In this document: positions 1 to 6,268 of the stretch, piece after piece
Position numbering within the stretch: position 1 is the stretch's first letter
Layout: every line of letters starts with the position of its first letter
DNA from: a bacterium
GTDB taxonomy: Bacteria > JAUVQV01 > DATDCY01
Assembly (NCBI GenBank): GCA_036524115.1
Contig: DATDCY010000276.1
Span: 1 to 16,406 of the forward strand
DNA length: 16,406 nucleotides
Direction: 5' to 3'
Made by a program: the position numbers and the translations under genes
Notes under the pieces: model-generated
Seen by the model: only the letters and a program-made list of their open reading frames with translations
What the model was told of the DNA's origin: nothing
The model's database searches: none

Positions 1-192
1 CGGGCGCACGAGGGCCCGCCAGCGCAGGGCGCGAATCCCGAGGCTGCCCACGTGCATCAGCGTGAACGCGACGAAGGCGGGCACGCTCGTGCGGGCGACG
101 GTGGCGGCGATCTCGCCGAAGCTGACGTTGCGCAGCGCGAGCCAGAGGAAGAAGGCGCCGACGGCGGCGCCCACGAGGAACCGCCGGGTCAC
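1..192 (-). CDS. YbhN/UPF0104-type integral membrane protein (LPG synthase TM-domain family), N-terminal fragment
   Basis: Only the first 64 codons lie in the window; the rest is beyond the left edge. The GTG start overlaps the ribF stop codon as GTGA, so it is probably translationally coupled to ribF. The fragment reads as a hydrophobic helix with an FLWLALRNVSFGEI segment, a second hydrophobic helix, and then an LRALRW-like motif (IRALRWRALVRP). That pattern is typical of the start of the YbhN / lysylphosphatidylglycerol-synthase transmembrane family, polytopic inner-membrane proteins thought to act in lipid or lipid-linked sugar handling. The family call rests on this short N-terminal signature alone, and no substrate can be inferred. 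Confidence 0.6.
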   Translation of the reverse strand, partial: MTRRFLVGAAVGAFFLWLALRNVSFGEIAATVARTSVPAFVAFTLMHVGSLGIRALRWRALVRP

Positions 193-1145
193 CGGGCGAC
201 CTTGAAGTGCCGCTCGGCCCGCGCGACGTCGAGGCGGATCTGTCGCGCGAGGGACGCCGCGTCGGGGAACCGCAGCTCGTGCCGCAGCTGGCGCTCGAAG
301 AAGACCCGGACGCGCCGCCCGTAGAGGTCGCCGGAGAAGCGCAGGACATGCACCTCGAGGCGCCGCTCGCCGGCCCCGAAGGTCGGCGAGGTGCCGAGGT
401 TGACGATCGCCGGCAGCGCCGCGCCGCCGTCGATGGCCGCCCGCGCCAGGTACACCCCGTCCGGGGGGAGCAGCTTGCCGGGGAGGCGCAGGTTGGCCGT
501 GGGCGCGCCGAGCGCACGGCCGCGGCGCACGCCGTGGTCGACCTCGCCCTCGACGCTGTAGGGGCGCCCGAGAAGGGCCGCGGCCAGCCGCATCTCGCCG
601 GCCGCGACGACGCGGCGGATCCGCGTCGAGGAGACCGGCTCGCCGCCCACGGTGGCCTGCGGCACCGCGCGGAAGCCGAACCCCAGCTGCGGGCCCCAGC
701 GGCGCAGCATCTCGGTGTCGCCGCCGCGGTTGCGGCCGAAGCGAAACGTCTCTCCCGCGAGGACCATGCGCGCGCCGAGCGCCCCGGCGAGAAAGTCGCG
801 GGCGAACTCCCGGGCCGACAGCCGGGCGAACTCGGCGGTGAACTCGAGGTAGAGCAGGCAGTCGACGCCGGAGGCCGCGATCGCCGCCGTCTTCTCCTCG
901 GTGGTCGTGAGCACCGGCGGCACCTGGTGCGGGCGCAGCAGGGCGTCGGGGTGGACGTCGAACGTCACCGCCATCGAGGGCGCCCCCGCCCGCTGCGCCA
1001 GCCGCCGCACGGCGGCGAGGAGCTTGGCGTGGCCGCGGTGGACGCCGTCGAACTTGCCAAGCGCGACAACGGGACGGGCGCACGCCTGCCCGAGGTCGCG
1101 CACGTCGCGGGCGACGATCAGCCGGCGGGCAGGGGTCTTCAGCAT
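189..1145 (-). CDS. ribF: Bifunctional riboflavin kinase / FAD synthetase
   Basis: RibF phosphorylates riboflavin to FMN and adenylates FMN to FAD in the cytoplasm. The 318-residue product has the normal family length. The N-terminal FAD synthetase domain shows the nucleotidyltransferase motif FDGVHRGH (residues 32-39) and SSTRIR (172-177). The C-terminal flavokinase domain shows GAPTAN (213-218), the NLGTSPTF segment and the conserved acidic stretch RRLEVHVL. The start is taken at the ATG at 1145. An upstream in-frame ATG at 1163 would add six residues, but it overlaps an extended -10 promoter, and neither start has a convincing ribosome-binding site. The gene follows the GeoRSP cassette by about 90 bases and probably has its own promoter. 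Its stop overlaps the GTG start of the downstream membrane protein. Confidence 0.95.
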   Translation of the reverse strand: MLKTPARRLIVARDVRDLGQACARPVVALGKFDGVHRGHAKLLAAVRRLAQRAGAPSMAVTFDVHPDALLRPHQVPPVLTTTEEKTAAIAASGVDCLLYLEFTAEFARLSAREFARDFLAGALGARMVLAGETFRFGRNRGGDTEMLRRWGPQLGFGFRAVPQATVGGEPVSSTRIRRVVAAGEMRLAAALLGRPYSVEGEVDHGVRRGRALGAPTANLRLPGKLLPPDGVYLARAAIDGGAALPAIVNLGTSPTFGAGERRLEVHVLRFSGDLYGRRVRVFFERQLRHELRFPDAASLARQIRLDVARAERHFKVAR

Positions 1146-1153
1146 GGGGGGTG

Positions 1154-1162
1154 AGTATAGCA
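1154..1162 (-). promoter_or_regulatory. ribF: Extended -10 promoter for ribF (TGCTATACT)
   Basis: On the minus strand the sequence TGCTATACT matches the sigma-70 extended -10 consensus (TGnTATAMT) at nearly every position. No good -35 hexamer is seen upstream. The last base of the hexamer lies 8 bases before the ATG at 1145, so transcription should begin at or within a base or two of the start codon. That would give a leaderless or nearly leaderless mRNA. The promoter match is seen directly; the start point is inferred. Confidence 0.5.
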
Positions 1163-1196
1163 TCCCGCCCGGCGGCGCTGCGGAGAAGGGCCCCTA

Positions 1197-1210
1197 CCGC
1201 CCTGGGGCGG
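1197..1210. repeat. Small GC-rich inverted repeat between the GeoRSP cassette and ribF
   Basis: CCGCCC and GGGCGG form a perfect 6-bp stem around a 2-base loop (or 5 bp with a 4-base loop), about 30 bases after the stop of the SPASM-domain gene. It could mark the end of the cassette transcript, but no T-run follows on the minus strand, so it is not a classical intrinsic terminator. Confidence 0.35.
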
Positions 1211-1236
1211 AAGAAACTCTCCCGATTGGCCGGCGC

Positions 1237-2169
1237 CTACGGTCTCGTGCAGTCCGGGCCCGTTGCGTCCCAGGTTCCCGTGAGGTAGTGCGCCCAGCCG
1301 CGGCAGCCGCCCCGGCAGGAGGCCTCGGCGGGACAGGCGGCGCAGCGTGCCGGCACCCGCTCGACCTCCGCGCGCAGCGCGGCCAGCTCGGCGCCGGCCC
1401 ACGCGGCGCGTATGGCGCCCGACCCGACCCGGGCAAGCGGGACGGGGAGCGAGGCGCAGGGATGCAGGACGCCCGCCGGATCGATGTACGCGAGGGCGGC
1501 CCCGGCCTGGCAGCCGCCTTCCCCGGCCTCGCCCCGCGGCTGCACCCCGGCGGCACGCAGCCGCTCCCAGAGGCCGTAGTGGTGGATGCGCAGATCGAGG
1601 TCGGGCCGGCGGCGCAACGCCGCGACGATCGCGTCGGCGACGACGCCGAGTTCCCGCGCGGTCGGCGCCGCCCCCTGCGCGCGCAGCAACTCGCCGAAGA
1701 GAGGCAGGTTCGGGAGCGAGACCGCCGTGGCGCCCGCGCCCGCGGCACGCTCGATCCCGGCGGCAACCGCCGCGGCGTTCGCCGCCGTGAGGTGGAAGCG
1801 GACCGCGGGCCACGCCGCCGGCACCGCCGGGAGGCCGCAGTCGCCCACCGGCGTCGCGTCGACCCAGACCTCCTCCGCGCCGAGGTCCGCGCACAGGTCC
1901 ACGCCGGCCAGCGCCTCGGCCCCGCGCGGGTCAAGCACGACCGAGAGGCTCCCCGCGAAACCGGCGAGCGCGCCGGCCAGCTCGCCCGAGCGCACCGCCT
2001 GCGCGTCGGGATAGCCGACCTCGAGCAGCAGCACGCCGGCGCGCACGATCTCGGCGCCGATCGTCCGGACCTCCTCCGGCGTCGGCCGCCGGCGCGGCGC
2101 GCCCGGGTGCACGATCGGCGGCCAGTCCCAGTCCCAGGTCAGGCGCAGCGGCGCCGCGAGCCTCCTCAC
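1237..2169 (-). CDS. GeoRSP-system SPASM-domain protein lacking the radical SAM cysteines
   Basis: This 310-residue protein carries a C-terminal SPASM iron-sulfur domain with cysteines at 220, 238, 276, 279, 285, 289 and 307. From C276 onward the spacing CX2CX5CX3CX17C is identical to that of the neighbouring radical SAM enzyme. Where that enzyme has its CX3CX2C cluster motif, this protein reads LRLTWDWDWPP with no cysteine, so it should not bind the catalytic cluster or cleave S-adenosylmethionine there. That matches the companion subunit of the GeoRSP system defined in Geobacter (radical SAM/SPASM, SPASM-only partner, PqqD-like carrier). It is probably a divergent duplicate acting as a partner or scaffold for the active enzyme. 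The GTG start overlaps the preceding stop as GTGA. The biochemical role is unknown. Confidence 0.85.
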   Translation of the reverse strand: MRRLAAPLRLTWDWDWPPIVHPGAPRRRPTPEEVRTIGAEIVRAGVLLLEVGYPDAQAVRSGELAGALAGFAGSLSVVLDPRGAEALAGVDLCADLGAEEVWVDATPVGDCGLPAVPAAWPAVRFHLTAANAAAVAAGIERAAGAGATAVSLPNLPLFGELLRAQGAAPTARELGVVADAIVAALRRRPDLDLRIHHYGLWERLRAAGVQPRGEAGEGGCQAGAALAYIDPAGVLHPCASLPVPLARVGSGAIRAAWAGAELAALRAEVERVPARCAACPAEASCRGGCRGWAHYLTGTWDATGPDCTRP

Positions 2170-3179
2170 CCGCAGGGATTCTCCCAGCAGTGGGGGTCGG
2201 GCGCGTTGAGATCTCCGCTGACGGCGAACGCCCGTGCGGTGCAGCCGCCGAGGCAGGCGGCGTAGTGGCCGCACGACGTGCACTTGCCCTTGGCGGTCTT
2301 GTGGCGCATCGCCTCGAGCACCGGCGAGGTGCGCCAGAGCTCCCGCAGGTCGTCGCGCAGGATGTTGCCGAGCACGAGGGGGATGAAGCCGCAGGGCGTG
2401 ATGTCCCCGTTCGGCCGCAGGTGCAGCGAGAGCTTGCCGCAGGTCGAGCCGGGGATGCCGTGCTCGGCGTCCCGCGCGCCCAGCGACGCGAGGATCGGGT
2501 CGTCGAACGAGATCTCCGGCCACGCCGGGTTGCCGGCGAACGAGAGCGCCTCGCGGTAGAACTCGCGCCACTCGGCCGGCTCGAGGTCCAGCTCGAAGCG
2601 GTGTTCCATCCCCTTGCCGCTGCACTTGAAGTTGTGGAGGAAGACCTGCGCGGCACCCAGCTGCCGCGCCAGCTCGAGCAGCGGCGGCAGCTCGCGGTGG
2701 TTGATCCGGCAGACGACGGTCGAGAGCGTCAGCTTGAGCCCGGCGCGCACCAGGTGGCCGGCCGCGTCGAGCACCCGCCCGTGGCTGCCGGGCCGGTTGC
2801 GGAAGCGGTCGTGCACCTCGGCGCGGTGGCTGTCGAGCGAGAGCCCGACGCTCGCGAAGCCAGCCTCGCGCAACCCGGCGGCGGCACGCTCGTCCAGCAG
2901 CCAGCCGTTGGAGTTCATCGAGAGCGAGAGGCCGAGCGACGAGAGCTCGCGCGCCAGCGGCAGCAGGTCGCGCCGCAGCAGCGGCTCGCCGCCGCCGAAG
3001 TTCGCGAACAGCACGCCCGCCTGCGCGAGGCGCCGCCCGGCCTCGAGCGCCTGCCCCGTCGGCAGCTCCTCCGCGCGTTCGAGCCGCGAGTAGCAGTGCT
3101 CGCACGAGAAGTTGCAGCTGTAGTTGAGGCTCCAGTTGACGAGCAGCGGCGCGGAGTAGACCTTCGGGGGCGCGCTCAC
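2166..3179 (-). CDS. GeoRSP-system radical SAM/SPASM enzyme
   Basis: This 337-residue enzyme has the radical SAM motif CNFSCEHC (C22, C26, C29; CX3CX2C), the SAM-binding GGGEP segment at 62-66, and a C-terminal SPASM domain with cysteines 247, 263, 300, 303, 309, 313 and 331. Such enzymes use a [4Fe-4S] cluster to generate a 5'-deoxyadenosyl radical. SPASM members typically modify ribosomally made peptides or proteins, for example by cross-linking or epimerisation. The GTG start overlaps the stop of the PqqD-like gene as GTGA, and the end overlaps the SPASM partner in the same way, so all three are coupled. This order is that of the GeoRSP system. The substrate is unknown and no obvious precursor peptide gene is adjacent. 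Confidence 0.92.
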   Translation of the reverse strand: MSAPPKVYSAPLLVNWSLNYSCNFSCEHCYSRLERAEELPTGQALEAGRRLAQAGVLFANFGGGEPLLRRDLLPLARELSSLGLSLSMNSNGWLLDERAAAGLREAGFASVGLSLDSHRAEVHDRFRNRPGSHGRVLDAAGHLVRAGLKLTLSTVVCRINHRELPPLLELARQLGAAQVFLHNFKCSGKGMEHRFELDLEPAEWREFYREALSFAGNPAWPEISFDDPILASLGARDAEHGIPGSTCGKLSLHLRPNGDITPCGFIPLVLGNILRDDLRELWRTSPVLEAMRHKTAKGKCTSCGHYAACLGGCTARAFAVSGDLNAPDPHCWENPCG

Positions 3180-3499
3180 GCCGGCACCACCCAGCCCCGG
3201 GCCGCGAGGTCCGCGAGGAACGCCCGCACGTCGGCGGCCAGCTCGTCCCGCTCGACCTCGAAGCGCGGCAGCAGCGTCTCGACGATCGCGTCGGCGTCGC
3301 GCGAGCCGTCGCAGAGCTTCCAGATCTCGCCGCCGAGCAGGTTCAGCTCGGTGACGCGGCCGCGCTCCACGATCAGCAGCGTGCCCTCGCCGCCCGCGTC
3401 CTGCCCCGCCTCGAGCGCGGCGAGAGCCTCGCGGGCCGCGTCCTGCTCCTCGCGCCACGGCAGGCCCGGGCGGCGCCGCCAGCGTGTGTTCTCGTTCAC
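3176..3499 (-). CDS. GeoRSP-system PqqD-family peptide-recognition protein
   Basis: The 107-residue protein contains a PqqD-like fold from about residue 40: hydrophobic strands, then LNLLGGEIWKLCDGSRDADAIV and a C-terminal helical segment ending RGWVVPA. PqqD-family domains bind leader regions of ribosomal peptides and deliver them to radical SAM enzymes. Here it is the first gene of the three-gene cassette and is translationally coupled to the radical SAM enzyme. The GTG start at 3499 is preceded by a weak purine-rich AGGGGAACGGAA stretch. About 35 residues precede the PqqD core, with two Trp (WRRRPGLPWREEQ), and this stretch resembles nothing I recognise. The upstream region is a pair of REP-like palindromes, with no clear sigma-70 promoter. 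Confidence 0.88.
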   Translation of the reverse strand: MNENTRWRRRPGLPWREEQDAAREALAALEAGQDAGGEGTLLIVERGRVTELNLLGGEIWKLCDGSRDADAIVETLLPRFEVERDELAADVRAFLADLAARGWVVPA

Positions 3500-3520
3500 C
3501 GTGTTCCGTTCCCCTCGTCC

Positions 3521-3608
3521 GGGGACAGAATGAATTCCGTCCCCTTGTCGTCCCCGTCCCGTCCCCTTGTCGTCCTCTTCGTTCGGGGACGGAATGAATT
3601 CCGTCCCC
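3521..3608. repeat. Pair of REP-like palindromes (GGGGACGGAAT-type) with internal direct repeats
   Basis: Two 24-bp inverted repeats lie 64 bp apart. The one at 3585-3608 is perfect: GGGGACGGAAT, a 2-base GA loop, then ATTCCGTCCCC. The one at 3521-3544 has a single arm mismatch (GGGGACAGAAT). Between them a 16-bp unit, CGTCCCCTTGTCGTCC, occurs at 3538-3553 and 3560-3575. Palindromes of this kind resemble repetitive extragenic elements dispersed in deltaproteobacterial genomes, often mobilised by REP-associated tyrosine transposases; that link is from memory. No transposase gene is in the window. Confidence 0.75.
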
Positions 3609-3622
3609 TGGCAGCTCCCGTC

Positions 3623-4660
3623 CTAAGGCACGTCCAGCCGCCACGGCCCGGACTTCGGCCAATCATAGCGCACCCGGCCGATGTAGTCGGCGTCCAGCCT
3701 GTCGTAAATCAGCCGCTCGATCTCGGTCGGGTCCGCGGTCCCCCACCAGTTGCCCCGGGCGTCGACGTCCTCCGGCTGGGCCTCGCCGAGCTTCACGTGA
3801 TAGTCCGCACTCGCGCGGAAGTTGTTCCCCCGGAGCACGACGCGCGGCGAGCACTCGCGCACGAACACGGCAGTGCCGTTGTCCGCGAAGTCGTTCGCGG
3901 TGATCTCCGGACTGCTCGCCCAGAAGCGCACCGCGGTCCCGTTGCCCGCGAAGGCGCTCGCGTGGACCGAGACCGGCCCCCCGGTGAAGCGCAGGCCGAT
4001 GGCGTTGCCCTCGAAGCGGCAGCGCTCGACGATGAGCGGCGTGCGGTGCGCGTGCACCGCCTGCTGCGCGCCCGAGAAGCGGCACTCCACGAAGAGCGCG
4101 TCGGCGGCGTCCTCGACCAGGATCTCCTTCCACCCGGCGGCGCCCGCGGCGCCGGGGCGCTCGGCAGCGAACGTGACGGGCGCAGCCGCGCTCCCGCCGG
4201 CGTCGATGGCGCCGCGCACGAGGATGCGGGCGTCCCCGGCGCCGTCGCCGTCGTCGTCGCGGAAGGCGAAGGTGACGCGGGTGCCGGGGCGCACGACGAG
4301 CCGCTCGCCGGCGGCGACCAGCACGTCGTCGCGCACGGTCACCGCCCCCTCCCAGACGATCTCGCGCGCCGCCGGCTGGCCGAAGTGCGCGCAGCCGGCG
4401 GCGAGGAGGGCCGCGGCAGCCAGCGTGCCCAGTGCCGCGGGGACGTGGCGCTGCCGTGCGGCCGCCGAGCTGCGCGCTCCGCCGTGGTTCTCTGCTGTCT
4501 CTCCCTTCGCGGCGCGACCGCTCAGATGGGTCCAGATGCGCTGGCATTTCCGGGGGTGACAGCGGCGCCAGCCGCGCCAGAGGGGGCGAAGCCCCCATGG
4601 AAGCGTCCGCCAGACGGCTGTGCCGGACAATGCAACTCCGCCGGACGCTGATGGGCCCAT
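3623..4660 (-). CDS. Right-handed parallel beta-helix lipoprotein, with repeat-derived N-terminus
   Basis: The secure part is a lipoprotein: a hydrophobic segment ending in the lipobox LLAAGC (codons about 85-90 from the chosen start), then a beta-helix. Successive turns show short degenerate repeats such as FVECRFSG, VERCRFEGNAIGL, VHASAFAGNGTAV and ITANDFADNGTAV, ending in RGNWWGTADP, the closing motif common in such proteins. It is probably anchored in the outer or inner membrane facing the periplasm; its ligand is unknown. The start is uncertain. The only in-frame ATG is at 4660, one base after the yedE stop, and the only TTG is at 4630; both lie inside a dispersed repeat. No ATG, GTG or TTG occurs between the repeat and the lipobox. 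A CTG at 4525 behind nothing obvious, or a non-standard start after the AAGGGAGAG near 4500-4508, are the alternatives. Confidence 0.75.
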   Translation of the reverse strand: MGPSASGGVALSGTAVWRTLPWGLRPLWRGWRRCHPRKCQRIWTHLSGRAAKGETAENHGGARSSAAARQRHVPAALGTLAAAALLAAGCAHFGQPAAREIVWEGAVTVRDDVLVAAGERLVVRPGTRVTFAFRDDDGDGAGDARILVRGAIDAGGSAAAPVTFAAERPGAAGAAGWKEILVEDAADALFVECRFSGAQQAVHAHRTPLIVERCRFEGNAIGLRFTGGPVSVHASAFAGNGTAVRFWASSPEITANDFADNGTAVFVRECSPRVVLRGNNFRASADYHVKLGEAQPEDVDARGNWWGTADPTEIERLIYDRLDADYIGRVRYDWPKSGPWRLDVP

Positions 4661-4673
4661 ATCAGCGGTCGCG
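4513..4673. repeat. Structured dispersed repeat, copy 1 (161 bp including arms)
   Basis: The core, about 4528-4658, matches 7249-7381 at roughly 85% by eye. It contains hairpins GCGGC/GCCGC (4562-4575) and GGGGGC/GCCCCC (4582-4596) and a longer-range pairing GTCCG/CGGAC (4605-4609 with 4624-4628). The outer arms pair with each other: CGCGACCGCT at 4513-4522 has its complement at 4664-4673, and ATGGG at 4526-4530 pairs with 4656-4660. The right arm includes the last bases of the yedE coding sequence. No transposase is encoded. It could be a MITE-like element or a structured RNA. Confidence 0.85.
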
Positions 4674-5735
4674 ATACGCCAGCGCCATGCCGAGGACGAG
4701 GACGAGGCCGAGCAGCGTCGCGAACTGCCCCGCGGGCGTCGCCCCCGCGATCGTGCTGCGCAGCCCCCACGACTGCACGAGGCCGCCGGCGACGAGCATG
4801 CCGAGCACCGCCGCCCCGGCGTCGGCGTCCCCCTCGCCGGCCAGCACGAGCTGGCGGAAGGGGCAGCCGCCGATGAGCACGCCGCCGAGGCCGACGACGA
4901 ACATGCCGGCCGCCGACCAGCCCGCGTCCGGGTGCGAGCCGGGCTGGTCGTTGAGGCCGGGCTGGAAGAGCCCGCCGGCGAGGTTGACGGCGAAGGCGGC
5001 GGCAAGCAGCAGCCCGAGGCCGCCGAGCATCCGCGCGCTGCGCGTGAGGAAGAAGTTGCGCAGCGAGCCGGTGACGCAGAACTTCGAGCGCTGCGCCAGC
5101 GCCCCCACGGCCAGCCCGATGGCGAGCGAGGCCAGCGGCGGCGCGTGCTCGCGCGCCGAGCCGATGATCCCGCCGGTGAACGACGGCGGCGCCAGCACCG
5201 AGGCGGCGGCCAGCAGCCCCATCCCCGCGGGGACCACCCAGCCGGCGAGCGCGCCCGTGCGCGCGGACTTGCCCAGGAAGAAGCCCCGCTTGAGGAAGAG
5301 CACGCCGACCCAGGCGCCGGCGACGAGGCCCGCGATGCCGGCGACCGCGGTCAGGTCGCCGCCGGCGAGGCGCAGCATCGCCTTGATCGGGCAGCCGAGG
5401 AAGACCGCCGAGCCGACGATGAGGAACGCGCCGACGAAGAAGCGCACGAGCGGCGCCGAGCCGCCGCGCGTCTGGAAGCCGCGCCCGGCCAGCGCCGCGA
5501 GGGTCGCGCCGAGGACGAACCCGGGCAGCTCCGGCCGCAGGTAGCTCATGCGCGGGTCGCCGTGCAGGCGCAGCGCCCCCGCGACGTTCTCCGCGAAGCA
5601 CGAGGCGCAGATGCCGGAGTTGCGCGGGTTGCCGAGGAGGACGAGGCCGGCCCCGGCGAGCCCCAGGGCGAGGCCCGACAGCAGGTCGAGGTGCGGGGAG
5701 AGACGGGCGAGGAACCGCCGCATCGGCGCGCTCAT
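4662..5735 (-). CDS. yedE: YedE-family putative selenium transporter (YeeE/YedE membrane protein)
   Basis: The 357-residue protein is almost entirely hydrophobic, with about ten membrane helices, as expected for a full-length two-repeat YeeE/YedE transporter. Family signatures are GNPRNSGICASCF near residue 36, FLGCPIKAMLRLAGGDL near 112, AQRSKFCVTGSLR near 212, and IGGCPFRQLVLAGEGDADA near 290. The paired GCP motifs and these flanking sequences fit the YedE subgroup linked by genome context to selenium metabolism; related YeeE proteins import thiosulfate through conserved cysteines. The ATG at 5735 overlaps the preceding stop as ATGA. No selD, selA or yedF is in the window, so transport of selenium rather than a sulfur compound is family knowledge, not shown here. 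Confidence 0.87.
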   Translation of the reverse strand: MSAPMRRFLARLSPHLDLLSGLALGLAGAGLVLLGNPRNSGICASCFAENVAGALRLHGDPRMSYLRPELPGFVLGATLAALAGRGFQTRGGSAPLVRFFVGAFLIVGSAVFLGCPIKAMLRLAGGDLTAVAGIAGLVAGAWVGVLFLKRGFFLGKSARTGALAGWVVPAGMGLLAAASVLAPPSFTGGIIGSAREHAPPLASLAIGLAVGALAQRSKFCVTGSLRNFFLTRSARMLGGLGLLLAAAFAVNLAGGLFQPGLNDQPGSHPDAGWSAAGMFVVGLGGVLIGGCPFRQLVLAGEGDADAGAAVLGMLVAGGLVQSWGLRSTIAGATPAGQFATLLGLVLVLGMALAYRDR

Positions 5736-6268
5736 GCGCAGCCGCCGGCGAGCGCGCGCTCGAGGTAGTACAGGTCGCCCAGGGCGGGCCAGGGGACCTT
5801 CGCGCGGATCCCGCGCAGCCAGGGACCCAGCTCCGCGCCGACGTAGTGGCGCGAGCGGCGGTCGGCGTAGTCGCGCACCAGCTCGACCGCGCGGCGGTAC
5901 TCGCGCAGCGCGGCCTCCGCCTCGCCGCGCTCGCGGTGCGCCTCCGCCAGGTACAGGTGGATCTGGGAGTTGTCGGCGAGCCGGGCTGCGGCTGCCTGCG
6001 CTGCCGCGAGGGCTCCGGCGCCGGGGGCGCCGCCCGCCAGCGCCGACCGCAGCTGCTCGCGCTCGGCCACGAGGCGCCGGTCGGTGCGCTCGCGCATCGC
6101 GGCGAGCAGCTCGCCGCCGTCCGCGCCCGCGGCGGCGAGGCGACCGGCGGCGGCCAGCGCCGCCACGACGGCGAGCAGCAGCAGCACGGCCGTGGCCCGG
6201 TCGAGCCAATCCCGTCTCCCTGCCGCGGTGCCAGCGCTGCGCATCACATCAGTACCCCGAGCCGTCAA
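5732..6268 (-). CDS. Membrane-anchored TPR-like protein of unknown function
   Basis: The product is up to 178 residues. One N-terminal membrane helix (about 23-46, rich in Leu, Val and Ala) is followed by a helical domain. The segment IHLYLAEAHRERGEAEAALREYRRAVEL reads as a tetratricopeptide repeat, and an Ala-rich helix precedes it. This suggests a periplasmic scaffold tethered to the inner membrane. The TTG start is chosen because it overlaps the upstream stop as TTGA, in keeping with the other junctions of this operon; ATG at 6244 or GTG at 6247 would remove only seven or eight residues. It lies between the solute-binding lipoprotein and the YedE transporter and may couple them. I do not recognise a more specific family. 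Confidence 0.7.
   Translation of the reverse strand: MTARGTDVMRSAGTAAGRRDWLDRATAVLLLLAVVAALAAAGRLAAAGADGGELLAAMRERTDRRLVAEREQLRSALAGGAPGAGALAAAQAAAARLADNSQIHLYLAEAHRERGEAEAALREYRRAVELVRDYADRRSRHYVGAELGPWLRGIRAKVPWPALGDLYYLERALAGGCA

Noticed and set aside
1184-1210. Possible third copy of the structured repeat before ribF
   Set aside because: Only the eight bases AAGGGCCC and a nearby CGCC match the end of the element. The internal hairpins and the opposite end are absent, so chance is more likely.
3500-3622. Possible precursor peptide gene for the GeoRSP cassette
   Set aside because: The region is composed of palindromes and direct repeats. No start with a ribosome-binding site and no Cys-rich or core-like peptide could be read on either strand.
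4513-4673. Repeat as a simple intrinsic terminator or integron attC site
   Set aside because: No T-run follows either arm on either strand, and no attC-type GTTRRRY/RYYYAAC core sites are present.
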